From Pseudomonadota bacterium (GTDB taxonomy: Bacteria; Pseudomonadota; Alphaproteobacteria; Rhizobiales; Xanthobacteraceae), in NCBI GenBank assembly GCA_023404675.1, contig JAEYAW010000031.1, positions 186,001 through 250,000 on the forward strand: a DNA stretch of 64,000 bases. Reading direction: 5' to 3'. The notes beneath the pieces were generated by a model. It made no database searches and had not been told where the DNA came from. It was given only the letters and a program-made list of their open reading frames with translations. This document shows positions 26,351 through 36,214 of this stretch, one piece after another (the first letter of the stretch is position 1; each line of letters opens with the position of its first letter). Made by a program: the position numbers and the translations under genes.

Positions 26351-27160
26351 TCACGCACTGATCGCGAGTCCGCCATCCTGCGAGGTGCGATAGATCGCCA
26401 GATCGCGCGAGCCTGAAAAGATCGCGCGCGGCTTCAGGCCGTAATAGCGGCGGATCGAATGCGAGAAGTGCGTCGAATCCGGATAGCCGATGTCCTGCGC
26501 AAGCCGCGCGAAGTTCACGTCTTCGTTGACGTAATGCAGCAGGTGCCGCGCCCGTTTCCAGGCGCGCAGCGCGCGAAAGGCAATGCCGGTTTCCTCCTTG
26601 AACAGGTGCAGGAAACGCGAGGTCGAAAGCCCCGCTCCGGCCGCGCAGACATCGGCCGTCACCGGCTCGCCGCTGCCGAAGGCATCCATGCGGGCAATCG
26701 CCCGCGCCACGCGCGGATCGAGCGCGCGGGATGGCAGCGTCTCGCCCAGGCACAGCTTGTCGAGGCAGGCGGTGGTGGCGATCTGTCCGCCGCAGGTCTT
26801 GTGCAGATGCGCATGAGCGGCGCGGATGCGGCGGGCGAGAGCGGCCCGCTCCGGCCCCTCGCAGCGCAGTAACAGCGCATCGAGCACGCCGCGCGCGACG
26901 CTTTCCGGCTCGATCACATAGACGATCACCGCGCGGTGATCGCTGGTGATGGTATGGCGCACCTCGGGCGGCACCACGATCAGGTCGGCATTCGTCTGCG
27001 TCCAGCCGTCCGAGACAAAGGACAGCCCGCCCTCGATGGAAACATAGATGTTGAAACCGCCCGACATGCGGCCTCGTGGCCGGCCGAGCAGGCCGGCATA
27101 GAGAACACGCTCGGGCGTAATGAGCATCAGATGCCCGGAAGAACGGCGCCGATCGTCCAT
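26351..27160 (-). CDS. AraC family transcriptional regulator
   Basis: The C-terminal 100 residues of this 269-aa protein carry the double helix-turn-helix of AraC/XylS regulators (GLSTSRFLHLFKEETGIAFR; ARLAQDIGYPDSTHFSHSI). The N-terminal half is a cupin-like sensor (GGFNIYVSIEGGLSFVSDGW; VPPEVRHTITSDHRAVIVYV). ATG 27160 has AGGAAA at the right distance; the open frame runs 33 codons further to 27259 without a ribosome site. It sits between the glutathione transferase and the long acyl-CoA ligase and is the natural candidate to control the surrounding catabolic genes, by inference. Confidence 0.85.
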   Translation of the reverse strand: MDDRRRSSGHLMLITPERVLYAGLLGRPRGRMSGGFNIYVSIEGGLSFVSDGWTQTNADLIVVPPEVRHTITSDHRAVIVYVIEPESVARGVLDALLLRCEGPERAALARRIRAAHAHLHKTCGGQIATTACLDKLCLGETLPSRALDPRVARAIARMDAFGSGEPVTADVCAAGAGLSTSRFLHLFKEETGIAFRALRAWKRARHLLHYVNEDVNFARLAQDIGYPDSTHFSHSIRRYYGLKPRAIFSGSRDLAIYRTSQDGGLAISA

Positions 27161-27298
27161 GGTCGTTTCCTCGCGCCGCGCGGCGCCTGTGTGCACGCCG
27201 TCGCGAATGCCCCTTTGCGGGTCTGACGCCAACCATATCCGAAATTCGCGATCTGTCATCGGCCAGATCGCCGCGCCGCCGCCGGCCTGGAGATGCTC

Positions 27299-27955
27299 TT
27301 AAGCCCGGTGCCGCGCTGCAACACCCTGATCGGCCGCCGCCGCCTGCTCGGCCGCGACCGCGCGCCGATAGCCTTCGCGCTGCTGCAGCCGCTCCCAATA
27401 GGCCGCGACGTTGGGGCCGAAATCCTTCGCCAGCCCGATATTGGTCGCCAGTCGCAGCGCGTAGCCATTGACGATATCGGCCGCCGTGAAGCGTTCGGCG
27501 CACAGCGTCTCGGACTGGCCGGCCTGCGCCTCCACCGCCCGCAGCCGGCCGAGGAACCACTTGGCGTAATCGCCCGCCACCTGCGGCACCCGCCGCTCCT
27601 CCGGCTCAAGCTGGGTGTAGCGCAGCACCAGCGTCTGCGGAAAGGTCAGCGTCGCGTCGGAAAAATACATCCAGTTCAGGAACGCGCCATAGGCCACCTC
27701 TTCCTGTCCGACAATCAGCGGCGTCGGCCCGTAGCGCGTGCCGAGATAATGGCAGATGCCGGACGACTCCGTCATCTTCGTCTCGCCGTCGATCATGAAC
27801 GGAATGGTGCCGAGCGGATTGATGCCGAGATACTCCTTGGCGAACACCCGCGGCGGAAACGGCAGCATCCGCAGATCGTAGTCCAGTCCCATCTCCTCCA
27901 GCATCCAGAGCGGACGGAACGAGCGGGCGGCTTCGCAGTGATAGAGCGTGATCAT
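27299..27955 (-). CDS. Glutathione S-transferase family protein
   Basis: The 218-aa protein has the thioredoxin-like N-terminal domain (MITLYHCEAARSFRPLWMLE; NPLGTIPFMIDGETKMTESS) and the helical C-terminal domain (RFTAADIVNGYALRLATNIG). SRxxRxLWxLEE places it among the bacterial beta/theta-like transferases. It could detoxify an electrophilic intermediate, such as an unsaturated acyl-CoA or aldehyde of the surrounding pathway, but that is inference. The open frame extends 28 codons further upstream without support. Confidence 0.85.
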   Translation of the reverse strand: MITLYHCEAARSFRPLWMLEEMGLDYDLRMLPFPPRVFAKEYLGINPLGTIPFMIDGETKMTESSGICHYLGTRYGPTPLIVGQEEVAYGAFLNWMYFSDATLTFPQTLVLRYTQLEPEERRVPQVAGDYAKWFLGRLRAVEAQAGQSETLCAERFTAADIVNGYALRLATNIGLAKDFGPNVAAYWERLQQREGYRRAVAAEQAAAADQGVAARHRA

Positions 27956-28113
27956 ATCTTTTTCCCGTTTCTTTCCCGCCATGGCCAGGCATAGCCGTTC
28001 GAAGAACGGCGTTCCAAAGCACGCCCATGGCCCGGCCATCTCCGTCTTGTTCTACCGGATTATCGTAAAGACGCGGATGCCCGGCACAAGGCCGCGCATG
28101 CCGACGTCACACC

Positions 28114-29274
28114 TCACCGCTGCGCCATGCCGGGCAACGTGCCCATTATCTTGCACAGCACGCTCAGCATCACCTCATCCGCGCCGCCGCCAATGGACGT
28201 CAGGCGGCTGTCGCGATAGGCCCGACTCACCGGCGTCTCGTTGGTAAAGCCCATGCCGCCCCAGTATTGCAGGCAGGCGTCCGTGAGTTCGCGGCCAAGC
28301 CGCCCGGCCTTCAGCTTGGCCATGGTGGCGAGCTTGGTCACGTCCTCGCCCGCCAGCATCGCCTCAGCCGCGCGGTAGATCAGCGAGCGCAGCAGCTCGA
28401 CCTCGGTCTGCATCTCCGCCAGCTTGAAGTGCACCACCTGATTGTCAAGGATGCTCTTGCCGAACGCCTTGCGCCCGCGCGTATACTCGATCGTCGCCTC
28501 GATGATGTATTCATGGGCCTTCAGGCAAGCGGCCGCGCCCCACAGCCGCTCCTCCTGAAACTGCACCATCTGGTAGGTGAAGCCTTTGCCTTCCTCGCCG
28601 ATCCTGTTGCGCTTGGGCACCCGCACGTCGTCGAAGAAAATCTGCGCGGTGTCTGACGAGCGCATCCCCATCTTGTCGAGCTTGCGGGCGATGGTGACGC
28701 CTTTCGATTTCATCGGCACGCAGATCAGCGACTTGTTGCGATGGACCGGCCCGTCGCCGGTATTGGCGAGCAGGCAGATCCAGTCCGCCTGCGTGCCGTT
28801 GGTGATCCACATCTTGCCGCCGTTAATGACGTAATCGTCGCCGTCGCCCCTCGCATTGGTCTTGATCGAGGCGACGTCCGATCCCGCGCCGGGCTCCGAG
28901 ACGCCGATGCAGGCGACGTAGTCGCCGGAGATCGAGGGCGCGAGAAACTCGGCCCGCACCTCATCGGAACCGAACCGCGCCAGCGCCGGCGTCGCCATGT
29001 CGGTCTGCACGCCGATCGCCATCGGCACGCCGCCGCAGGTGATCGCGCCGAGTTCCTCCGCCATCATCAACGCATAGGAATAGTCGAGCCCCTGTCCGCC
29101 GAATTGCTCCGGCTTGTTAAGGCCGAGAAACCCGAGATCGCCCATTTTCTTGAACAGCTCGTGGGCCGGGAAGATGTCGTTCTTTTCCCATTCGTCGACA
29201 TGGGGATTGATTTCGCTCGCGATGAATTTCTGCAGCGCGCGGCGCGGCTCCTCGTGGTCGGCAGTGAACAGCAT
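28114..29274 (-). CDS. Acyl-CoA dehydrogenase, citronellyl-CoA dehydrogenase (AtuD)-like
   Basis: The 386-aa FAD enzyme introduces a double bond into an acyl-CoA. IGVSEPGAGSDVA and KMWITNGTQADW are the flavin and substrate signatures. The glutamate usual near the C-terminus of short-chain enzymes is absent (SIGGGADEVM). Instead a glutamate is placed in QEERLWGAAA, as in isovaleryl-CoA and citronellyl-CoA dehydrogenases, which favours branched substrates. GGVPMAIGVQTDMATPAL and FPAHELFKKMGDLGFLGL also resemble AtuD as I remember it. GAGAG precedes the ATG. An upstream extension in frame is derived from a REP-like repeat. Confidence 0.87.
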   Translation of the reverse strand: MLFTADHEEPRRALQKFIASEINPHVDEWEKNDIFPAHELFKKMGDLGFLGLNKPEQFGGQGLDYSYALMMAEELGAITCGGVPMAIGVQTDMATPALARFGSDEVRAEFLAPSISGDYVACIGVSEPGAGSDVASIKTNARGDGDDYVINGGKMWITNGTQADWICLLANTGDGPVHRNKSLICVPMKSKGVTIARKLDKMGMRSSDTAQIFFDDVRVPKRNRIGEEGKGFTYQMVQFQEERLWGAAACLKAHEYIIEATIEYTRGRKAFGKSILDNQVVHFKLAEMQTEVELLRSLIYRAAEAMLAGEDVTKLATMAKLKAGRLGRELTDACLQYWGGMGFTNETPVSRAYRDSRLTSIGGGADEVMLSVLCKIMGTLPGMAQR

Positions 29275-29316
29275 GCGTTTCTCTCGATTTTTTGTTTCTT
29301 TGTATGTTTTTATTGT

Positions 29317-29347
29317 CGTCATGGCCGGGCTGGACCCGGCCATGACG
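29317..29347. repeat. REP-like palindrome
   Basis: CGTCATGGCCGGG at 29317-29329 and its perfect complement at 29335-29347 flank a 5-base loop. It is the same class of element as 394-426. It lies in the gap between the two acyl-CoA dehydrogenase genes, 43 bases upstream of the second one's ATG. Confidence 0.75.
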
Positions 29348-29440
29348 CTTATTGAAGACTTGGTCTCCCTGATCGGGATCGCCGCGGCAAGCGCGCGGAT
29401 GACGCATCATTCCGGGTATCCCAAGGTATCGTATCCCAAG

Positions 29441-29462
29441 ATGTCAAAGCGCGCTTTGACAT
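29441..29462. promoter_or_regulatory. Perfect 22-bp palindrome between the acyl-CoA dehydrogenase genes
   Basis: ATGTCAAAGCG and its exact complement meet with no spacer. Outer inverted GTAT/ATAC-containing segments extend the symmetry. It is 11 bases past the stop of the upstream dehydrogenase and about 180 bases before the ATG of the next. It could be an operator for the downstream genes or a transcript-end hairpin; no T tract follows on the minus strand. Confidence 0.5.
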
Positions 29463-29472
29463 ACGATTTTCT

Positions 29473-30627
29473 CTACAATCCCATCTGGCGGCTCGCCAGA
29501 TCCTTCATGATCTCCTCGGTGCCGCCGCCGATGGCGTTGACCTTCACCTCGCGATAGATCCGCTCCACCTTGACACCGCGCATGAACCCCGCGCCGCCGA
29601 AAATCTGCACGGCCTCGGAGGCGCAATAAGCCATGGTCTGCGTCGCCTGATTTTTCAGCATGCAGATATCGGCGACGGGGTTGTCGCCTTGCTCCAGCCG
29701 CCAGGCTAGCATGTCCACCATGGCCTGCGTCGCCGCGACGCGCTGGGTCATGTCCACGATCTTGTGGCGGATCACCTGATGCTGCGCGATGGGCTTGCCG
29801 AAGGTCTTGCGCTCCTTCGCATAGGCAATCGCCTCGTCCACGCAGACGCGCGCGAAAGCAGCACAGCTCGCGGCCATGCCCATCCGTTCGCTGTTGAAAT
29901 TGTGCATGATGATCTTGAAGCCCGCGCCCTCCTCGCCGATCAGGTTCTCGACCGGAACGCGGCAGTCGTCGAAATGCAGCGTGGCGGTGTCGGAGGCCCA
30001 CCAGCCCATCTTCTTCAGCACGGTCCGCGACAGGCCCGGCGTATCGCCGGGGATCAGCAGCAGGCTCACCCCGCCCGGCCCCTCGCCGCCGGTGCGCACC
30101 GCGACCGTGATGTAGTCGGCGCGCATCCCGGAGGTGATGAAGGTCTTCTCGCCACTCACCACATAGACGTCGCCGTCGCGCCGCGCGCGCGTTGCGAGGT
30201 TGGCGACATCCGATCCGCCCCCGGGCTCGGTGATCGCGAGCGCCGAGATTTTCTGACCCGAAAGAATCTGCGGCAGCACCCGCGCCTTCACCTCCGGCCT
30301 CGCGCCGCGCACGATGGGTGGCGAACCGATGGTGTGGCTCATCAAGCTGGCGCTGACGCCGCCGCACCCGGCCCGCGCCAGTTCCTGCGAGGCCACGATT
30401 TTCATGAACTGGTCGGCCGGCGTGCCGCCATACTCTTCCGGAAAGCCGAGTCCCAGCAGGCCGACCTCCGCCGCCTTCGCGTAAAGCGCGCGCGGGAACT
30501 CGCCCGCCTCATCCCATTCGTTCGCGTGGGGCTCGATCTCGCGCGCCACGAAGCGGCGCATGACATCGCGAAACGCCTCGTGGTCCGCCGTATAGAACGG
30601 ACTTGAGGCCCTCGTTCGCTCCAGCAT
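29473..30627 (-). CDS. Acyl-CoA dehydrogenase
   Basis: The 384-aa flavoenzyme has ALAITEPGGGSDVA, EKTFITSGMRADYI and RKTFGKPIAQHQVIRH. Like its neighbour it lacks the C-terminal catalytic glutamate (AIGGGTEEIM) and has one in NSERMGMAAS, the isovaleryl-CoA dehydrogenase arrangement. ATG 30627 has AGGAG upstream. The frame extends 52 codons further into the divergent promoter region without support. It heads the minus-strand catabolic run and is divergent from the substrate-binding protein gene. It likely catalyses a later beta-oxidation step than the AtuD-like enzyme, by inference. Confidence 0.9.
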   Translation of the reverse strand: MLERTRASSPFYTADHEAFRDVMRRFVAREIEPHANEWDEAGEFPRALYAKAAEVGLLGLGFPEEYGGTPADQFMKIVASQELARAGCGGVSASLMSHTIGSPPIVRGARPEVKARVLPQILSGQKISALAITEPGGGSDVANLATRARRDGDVYVVSGEKTFITSGMRADYITVAVRTGGEGPGGVSLLLIPGDTPGLSRTVLKKMGWWASDTATLHFDDCRVPVENLIGEEGAGFKIIMHNFNSERMGMAASCAAFARVCVDEAIAYAKERKTFGKPIAQHQVIRHKIVDMTQRVAATQAMVDMLAWRLEQGDNPVADICMLKNQATQTMAYCASEAVQIFGGAGFMRGVKVERIYREVKVNAIGGGTEEIMKDLASRQMGL

Positions 30628-30880
30628 GTGTGTCGCTCCTGGGACGTCGCCGCCCGCGATCGTCGGGCCGGCATGGTTGTTGGCCGGAGCATCCTGCACT
30701 GCGGCAGCAAAGCAGTCACATCCGCCGCGCCAACGATGTCGCGAATCGCGCGCTCGCACTTGCGTCAAGCCGCTATGTCGCAACGCCTCGCCACCGTGTC
30801 AGCCGGTGAACACAAGACCGCCCTTAGGCGCGGCCTCATTCTTCCGGAAAACACAATCAAAATTCGCCCCGGAGGAAACC

Positions 30881-32083
30881 ATGCGGAAAGCCAGCCTTTC
30901 GATGCTGGCCGCAGCGTTCGCGGTCGCCATGGCCGCCAGCGCTTCGGCCCAGACGCCCGGCGTCACGGCCACCGAAATCAAGATCGGCAACACCATGCCC
31001 TACAGCGGCCCGGCCTCGGCGCTGAGCGCGACGGGCAAGGTGCTCACCGCCTACATGGAGATGGTCAACGAGAAAGGCGGCATCAACGGGCGCAGGATCA
31101 ACCTGATCTCGCTCGATGACGGCTTCGCGCCGCCGAAGACCGTCGAAGTCACCCGCAAGCTGGTGGAGAGCGACGGCGTCGCCTTCATGTTCGCCACCAT
31201 GGGCACCGCGCCGAGTTCAGCCATCGCGAAATATCTCAACACCGTGAAGGTGCCGCACCTCTTCCTCATCAGTTCCGCTTCCAAGTGGAACGACCCGAAG
31301 GGCATGCCGTGGTCCATGGCGCTGCCGTGGGCGCCGTCCTATCTGGAAGACGCCAAGATTCACGTGCGCTACGTCCGTGACAAAAAGCCCGATGCCCGCT
31401 TCGCCGTGCTCTATCAGAACGACGACAGCGGCAAGGACTACATGCGCGGCCTGCGCGAGGTGCTCGGCGCGGATGCGGACAAGGCCATCGCCATGGCCTC
31501 CAGCTTCGAGGTAACGGATCCAACCGTCGATTCGCAGATCATCAGCCTTGCCAATACCAAGGCCGATGTTCTGATGATCTACAGCGTCACGCCGCGCGCC
31601 TGTGCGCAGGCGGTGCGCAAGGCCCACGAGATCGGCTGGAAGCCGATCCGTTTCATTTCCAGCGGCTGCGCCAATCGCGAGACCGTGATGGTCCCCGCCG
31701 GGCTCGAAGCCTCGCAGGGGCTGCTCGCGGTCGGCGCGATGAAGCCGTTCAAGGCCGACAGCGACGATCCGGCGATCAGGGATTACGTTGCCTTCATGAA
31801 GCAGCGCGTGCCCGCGCTCGATCCCGGCAATCAGGCCGCCGAATACGGCTACATGGTCTCGCAGGCACTCATCAAGGTGCTGGAGCAGGCGGGCAATGAC
31901 CTCTCGCGCGAGAACATCATGAAGCAGGCCGCGAACCTCAGGAATGTCCCGCTGCCGATCCTGCTGCCGGGTATCACGCTCAACACCGCGCCGGACGACT
32001 ATCGTCCGATCAAGGACGGCTACATGATGGAGTTCGACGGCAACGAGTGGAAGCTCATCAGCGAGGTGCTGCGCGGTTCGTAG
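30881..32083 (+). CDS. ABC transporter substrate-binding protein, branched-chain amino acid type
   Basis: The 400-aa periplasmic protein has a signal peptide (MRKASLSMLAAAFAVAMAAS, cleaved after ASA) and the LivJ-like two-lobe fold, starting with EIKIGNTMPYSGPASALS. GGAGG lies six bases before the ATG. Bradyrhizobiaceae-type genomes use many such proteins for aromatic and fatty acids rather than amino acids. Its setting, divergent from acyl-CoA dehydrogenases and followed by an acyl-CoA ligase, suggests capture of the acid degraded here. No permease or ATPase genes are in the window, so it must borrow them from elsewhere. Confidence 0.9.
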   Translation: MRKASLSMLAAAFAVAMAASASAQTPGVTATEIKIGNTMPYSGPASALSATGKVLTAYMEMVNEKGGINGRRINLISLDDGFAPPKTVEVTRKLVESDGVAFMFATMGTAPSSAIAKYLNTVKVPHLFLISSASKWNDPKGMPWSMALPWAPSYLEDAKIHVRYVRDKKPDARFAVLYQNDDSGKDYMRGLREVLGADADKAIAMASSFEVTDPTVDSQIISLANTKADVLMIYSVTPRACAQAVRKAHEIGWKPIRFISSGCANRETVMVPAGLEASQGLLAVGAMKPFKADSDDPAIRDYVAFMKQRVPALDPGNQAAEYGYMVSQALIKVLEQAGNDLSRENIMKQAANLRNVPLPILLPGITLNTAPDDYRPIKDGYMMEFDGNEWKLISEVLRGS

Positions 32084-32312
32084 GCTGTTTCGCTTGCGTC
32101 CCTCTCCTCCGCCGTGGCCGGGCATAGGTTCCAGAGAAGACCCATGTCCGGCCCTCCGCGTTTTCCCGCTCATCCTCGCGCCTTCTGGGTGACGCGCTCG
32201 GACGGCCTCCGGCGGCCCGGACGATCTTGCAGTCAGCCTTCACTTCGCCCGGAAAGACGATAGAATCGCGCCTGGAGCGACGTGCAAAAAAATCGCCCGA
32301 GGAGGATGCCTT

Positions 32313-33891
<1,579 letters not shown>

Positions 33892-33893
<2 letters not shown>

Positions 33894-33949
33894 CTCTCGA
33901 AATAAAATCGGCTCCGCAAGACATCTGAGCTGGATTTATTTCGAGAGCT
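33892..33949. terminator. Long inverted repeat between convergent genes, probable bidirectional terminator
   Basis: AGCTCTCGAAATAAA at 33892-33906 is perfectly inverted at 33935-33949, with 28 bases between. It starts inside the stop codon of the acyl-CoA ligase and lies 23 bases past the SulP stop on the other strand. A third, partial copy (CTCGAAAAATAA) follows at about 33960. A and T runs lie inside the arms, so either strand could use it. Confidence 0.65.
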
Positions 33950-33971
33950 GCGCGGCTATCTCGAAAAATAA

Positions 33972-35738
33972 TCAGACCGGTTGCAGCGTGGCCGGAAGAT
34001 GGTTCGCCCTGACATCGGCGATCGCGCGCGCGATGGTCGAGTGATAGCGCGCGGCGGGCGACCTGACACCATGTTGCCACAACAGCCGCCGCATCGGCGC
34101 GGTGGTGCCGGTGATGAACACCTTCACCTTGCGATGCGCGGCCTTGTGAATCACCTGCTCGATCACGTTGGCGGCCGTGGAATCGAGAAACGGCACCGCA
34201 CTGAAGTCGATCACCAGCGCGCGCCGGTTCGAAACCGGATCCAGTACCGCGCCGACTGCCGCAGCCGCACCGAAGAAGAACGCGCCGCTCAGGCGATAGA
34301 CCACAACGTCCGGATCGCTCGGCGACACATCGGTGGCGTTCGTGCCCTGTCCGTCGGGTGTATCCGGAACGACCAGCGGGGCCTCGCTCTCGATGCCGGT
34401 CGTCTGCGCCATGCGGTTGATGAACAGCACCGCGCCAAGCGCGAAGCCGACGAGAATACCTTCGGTCAGATCGCGGAAAATCGTCAGCAGGAAGGTCGCC
34501 AGCAGCACCAGCGCATCGCCGAACGAGGAGCGCAGCAGCGCGGCGAAAGCGCCCTTTTCGGCCATGTTCCACGCGACCACGGCCAGCACCGACGCCAGCA
34601 CCGCCAGCGGAATATAGCTCGCGAGCGGAGCTGCGATCAGCACGAACATCAGCAGGAAAGCCGAATGCAGCATGCCCGAGACAGGGCCGCGCGCGCCGGC
34701 CCGCACGTTCGTCGCGGTGCGCGCAATCGTTCCAGTCACGCACAGTCCGCCGAACAGCGCCGAGCCGATATTTGCAAAGCCCTGCGCAACCAGTTCGCAA
34801 TTGGAACGGTGCCTCCGTCCCGTCATGCCATCGGCGACAACAGCGGAAAGCAGCGATTCGATCGCGCCCAGCAATGCGAAAGCGATGGCGTCCGGCAGCA
34901 CAGCCTTCGCCTTCTCCAGCGAAAAGGCTGGAAAATGCGGCATCGGCAAGCTCTGCGGGATGCCGCCAAAGCGCGTGCCGATGGTCTCCACCGGAAGGCC
35001 CAACGCCCATGACGCAACCGTCGCGATGGCAACGGCGATGAGAATCCCCGGCCATGACGGAAGCCAGCGGCGGAACGCTGCGATGATGGCAATGCCACCG
35101 GCCGCGAGCGCGATGGCATAGCCGTTCGCCGTGTGAGCCGCCCCGCCCAGTGCGATCACCTTGGGCCACAATTCTCCCGGCTCAGCGCCCGCCAGCGTCA
35201 GACCGAACAGATCCTTGATCTGACTGGCGAAGATGATCACCGCGATGCCGGCCGTGAAACCGACGGTGACCGGATAAGGGATGAACTTGATGTAGGTGCC
35301 GAGGCGCAGGAAGCCTGCGGCGATGAGAAATACGCCGGCCATCAACGTCGCCAGCACCACGCCGTCGAGGCCGTGCTGGGCGGCGGTCGCCGCGACAAGG
35401 ACGATGAACGCGCCCGCAGGTCCGCCGATCTGATGGCGGCTGCCGCCAAGTGCGGACACGAGAAAGCCGCCTACGATGGCGGCGATGAGACCTCGATCGG
35501 GCGGCGCGCCCGAGGCGATGGCAATCGCCATGGACAAGGGCAGCGCGACGATGGCGACGGTCAGGCCGGAAATGGCGTCCGTGCGCAGATCGGCGAGGCC
35601 ATAGCCCTCGCGCAGCACCGTGATCAGCTTGGGCGTGAACAACTCCGCGAAGGTCGGCCCCTGCCGGGGCGTTCGCGGGTTCGCGGGCGATTTCCGGTCT
35701 GGCCTAGGCCCGACCGACGTCTGGACTGCGGTGGTCAT
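33972..35738 (-). CDS. SulP family inorganic anion transporter with STAS domain
   Basis: The 588-aa inner-membrane transporter has 10-14 segments, with ALPLSMAIAIASGAPPDRGL and GFLVSALGGSRHQIGGPAGA forming the SulP anion-binding core. The C-terminal STAS domain contains LVIDFSAVPFLDSTAANVIE. Substrates in the family include sulfate, bicarbonate, molybdate and dicarboxylates; none is indicated here and no carbonic anhydrase is fused or adjacent. The first 35 bases overlap the 3' end of the XRE gene, so the two are translated from one message and the XRE protein probably controls it. Confidence 0.9.
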   Translation of the reverse strand: MTTAVQTSVGPRPDRKSPANPRTPRQGPTFAELFTPKLITVLREGYGLADLRTDAISGLTVAIVALPLSMAIAIASGAPPDRGLIAAIVGGFLVSALGGSRHQIGGPAGAFIVLVAATAAQHGLDGVVLATLMAGVFLIAAGFLRLGTYIKFIPYPVTVGFTAGIAVIIFASQIKDLFGLTLAGAEPGELWPKVIALGGAAHTANGYAIALAAGGIAIIAAFRRWLPSWPGILIAVAIATVASWALGLPVETIGTRFGGIPQSLPMPHFPAFSLEKAKAVLPDAIAFALLGAIESLLSAVVADGMTGRRHRSNCELVAQGFANIGSALFGGLCVTGTIARTATNVRAGARGPVSGMLHSAFLLMFVLIAAPLASYIPLAVLASVLAVVAWNMAEKGAFAALLRSSFGDALVLLATFLLTIFRDLTEGILVGFALGAVLFINRMAQTTGIESEAPLVVPDTPDGQGTNATDVSPSDPDVVVYRLSGAFFFGAAAAVGAVLDPVSNRRALVIDFSAVPFLDSTAANVIEQVIHKAAHRKVKVFITGTTAPMRRLLWQHGVRSPAARYHSTIARAIADVRANHLPATLQPV

Positions 35739-36009
35739 CTCTCGACTCTGAACCCGTCACCTGCAGGTTGCGCAGCCGGACACCGCGCCCCCCGACTTCG
35801 CTGCGGGCTCTTTCGCCGATCAACTCCACGCCCGCACGCTCCAGCGCCTCGATGACCTTGATAAGCGTCTTCACGACGCCCCGTACGGATCCCTCGCTCG
35901 CCTCCATCCGCTGGATGGTGGGCAGGGAGACACCCGCGAGATCGGCCAGATCACGCTGCGAAATTCCGAGCAGCGCGCGCGCCGCCCGCATCTGGGATGA
36001 TGTAATCAT
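35704..36009 (-). CDS. XRE family helix-turn-helix regulator
   Basis: The 101-aa protein is one Cro/C1-type helix-turn-helix (residues 5-60: MRAARALLGISQRDLADLAG, then SLPTIQRMEASEG) and a short Arg-rich tail. The ATG has a GGGAAATGACGG leader. Its last 12 codons overlap the start of the SulP gene in another frame. A good sigma-70-type promoter with an internal symmetrical sequence lies just upstream, suggesting autoregulation. It is probably a local regulator of anion uptake. Confidence 0.88.
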   Translation of the reverse strand: MITSSQMRAARALLGISQRDLADLAGVSLPTIQRMEASEGSVRGVVKTLIKVIEALERAGVELIGERARSEVGGRGVRLRNLQVTGSESRDDHRSPDVGRA

Positions 36010-36032
36010 CCGTCATTTCCCATCATGAAGAC

Positions 36033-36061
36033 TGTATAATCATATTCTAGATATGCTTCAA
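36033..36061 (-). promoter_or_regulatory. Promoter of the XRE-sulP operon with a nested palindrome
   Basis: On the minus strand TTGAAG (36061-36056) and TATACA (36038-36033) are separated by 17 bases, close to the sigma-70 ideal. Between them, CATAT and ATATG arms (36041-36055) form an inverted repeat around TCTAG, where an autorepressor would fit. The start codon is about 24 bases downstream. Confidence 0.6.
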
Positions 36062-36214
36062 CATGTACAAAACATCAATTTTGATGTCAAATGACACCAA
36101 GCGGCCGTTTGCCGACATCCGTCACCGGGCCGGTTGGCTTCCGCTTTTGCCTTGGTATAGAAACCGGGCTCCGCGGCGCGCTTCGCGCGCTGCCGTTCAT
36201 CGCATTGAGGAACC

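Noticed and set aside
26351..27259. AraC regulator beginning at 27259
   Set aside because: The extra 33 codons lack a ribosome site, while ATG 27160 has AGGAAA at proper spacing.
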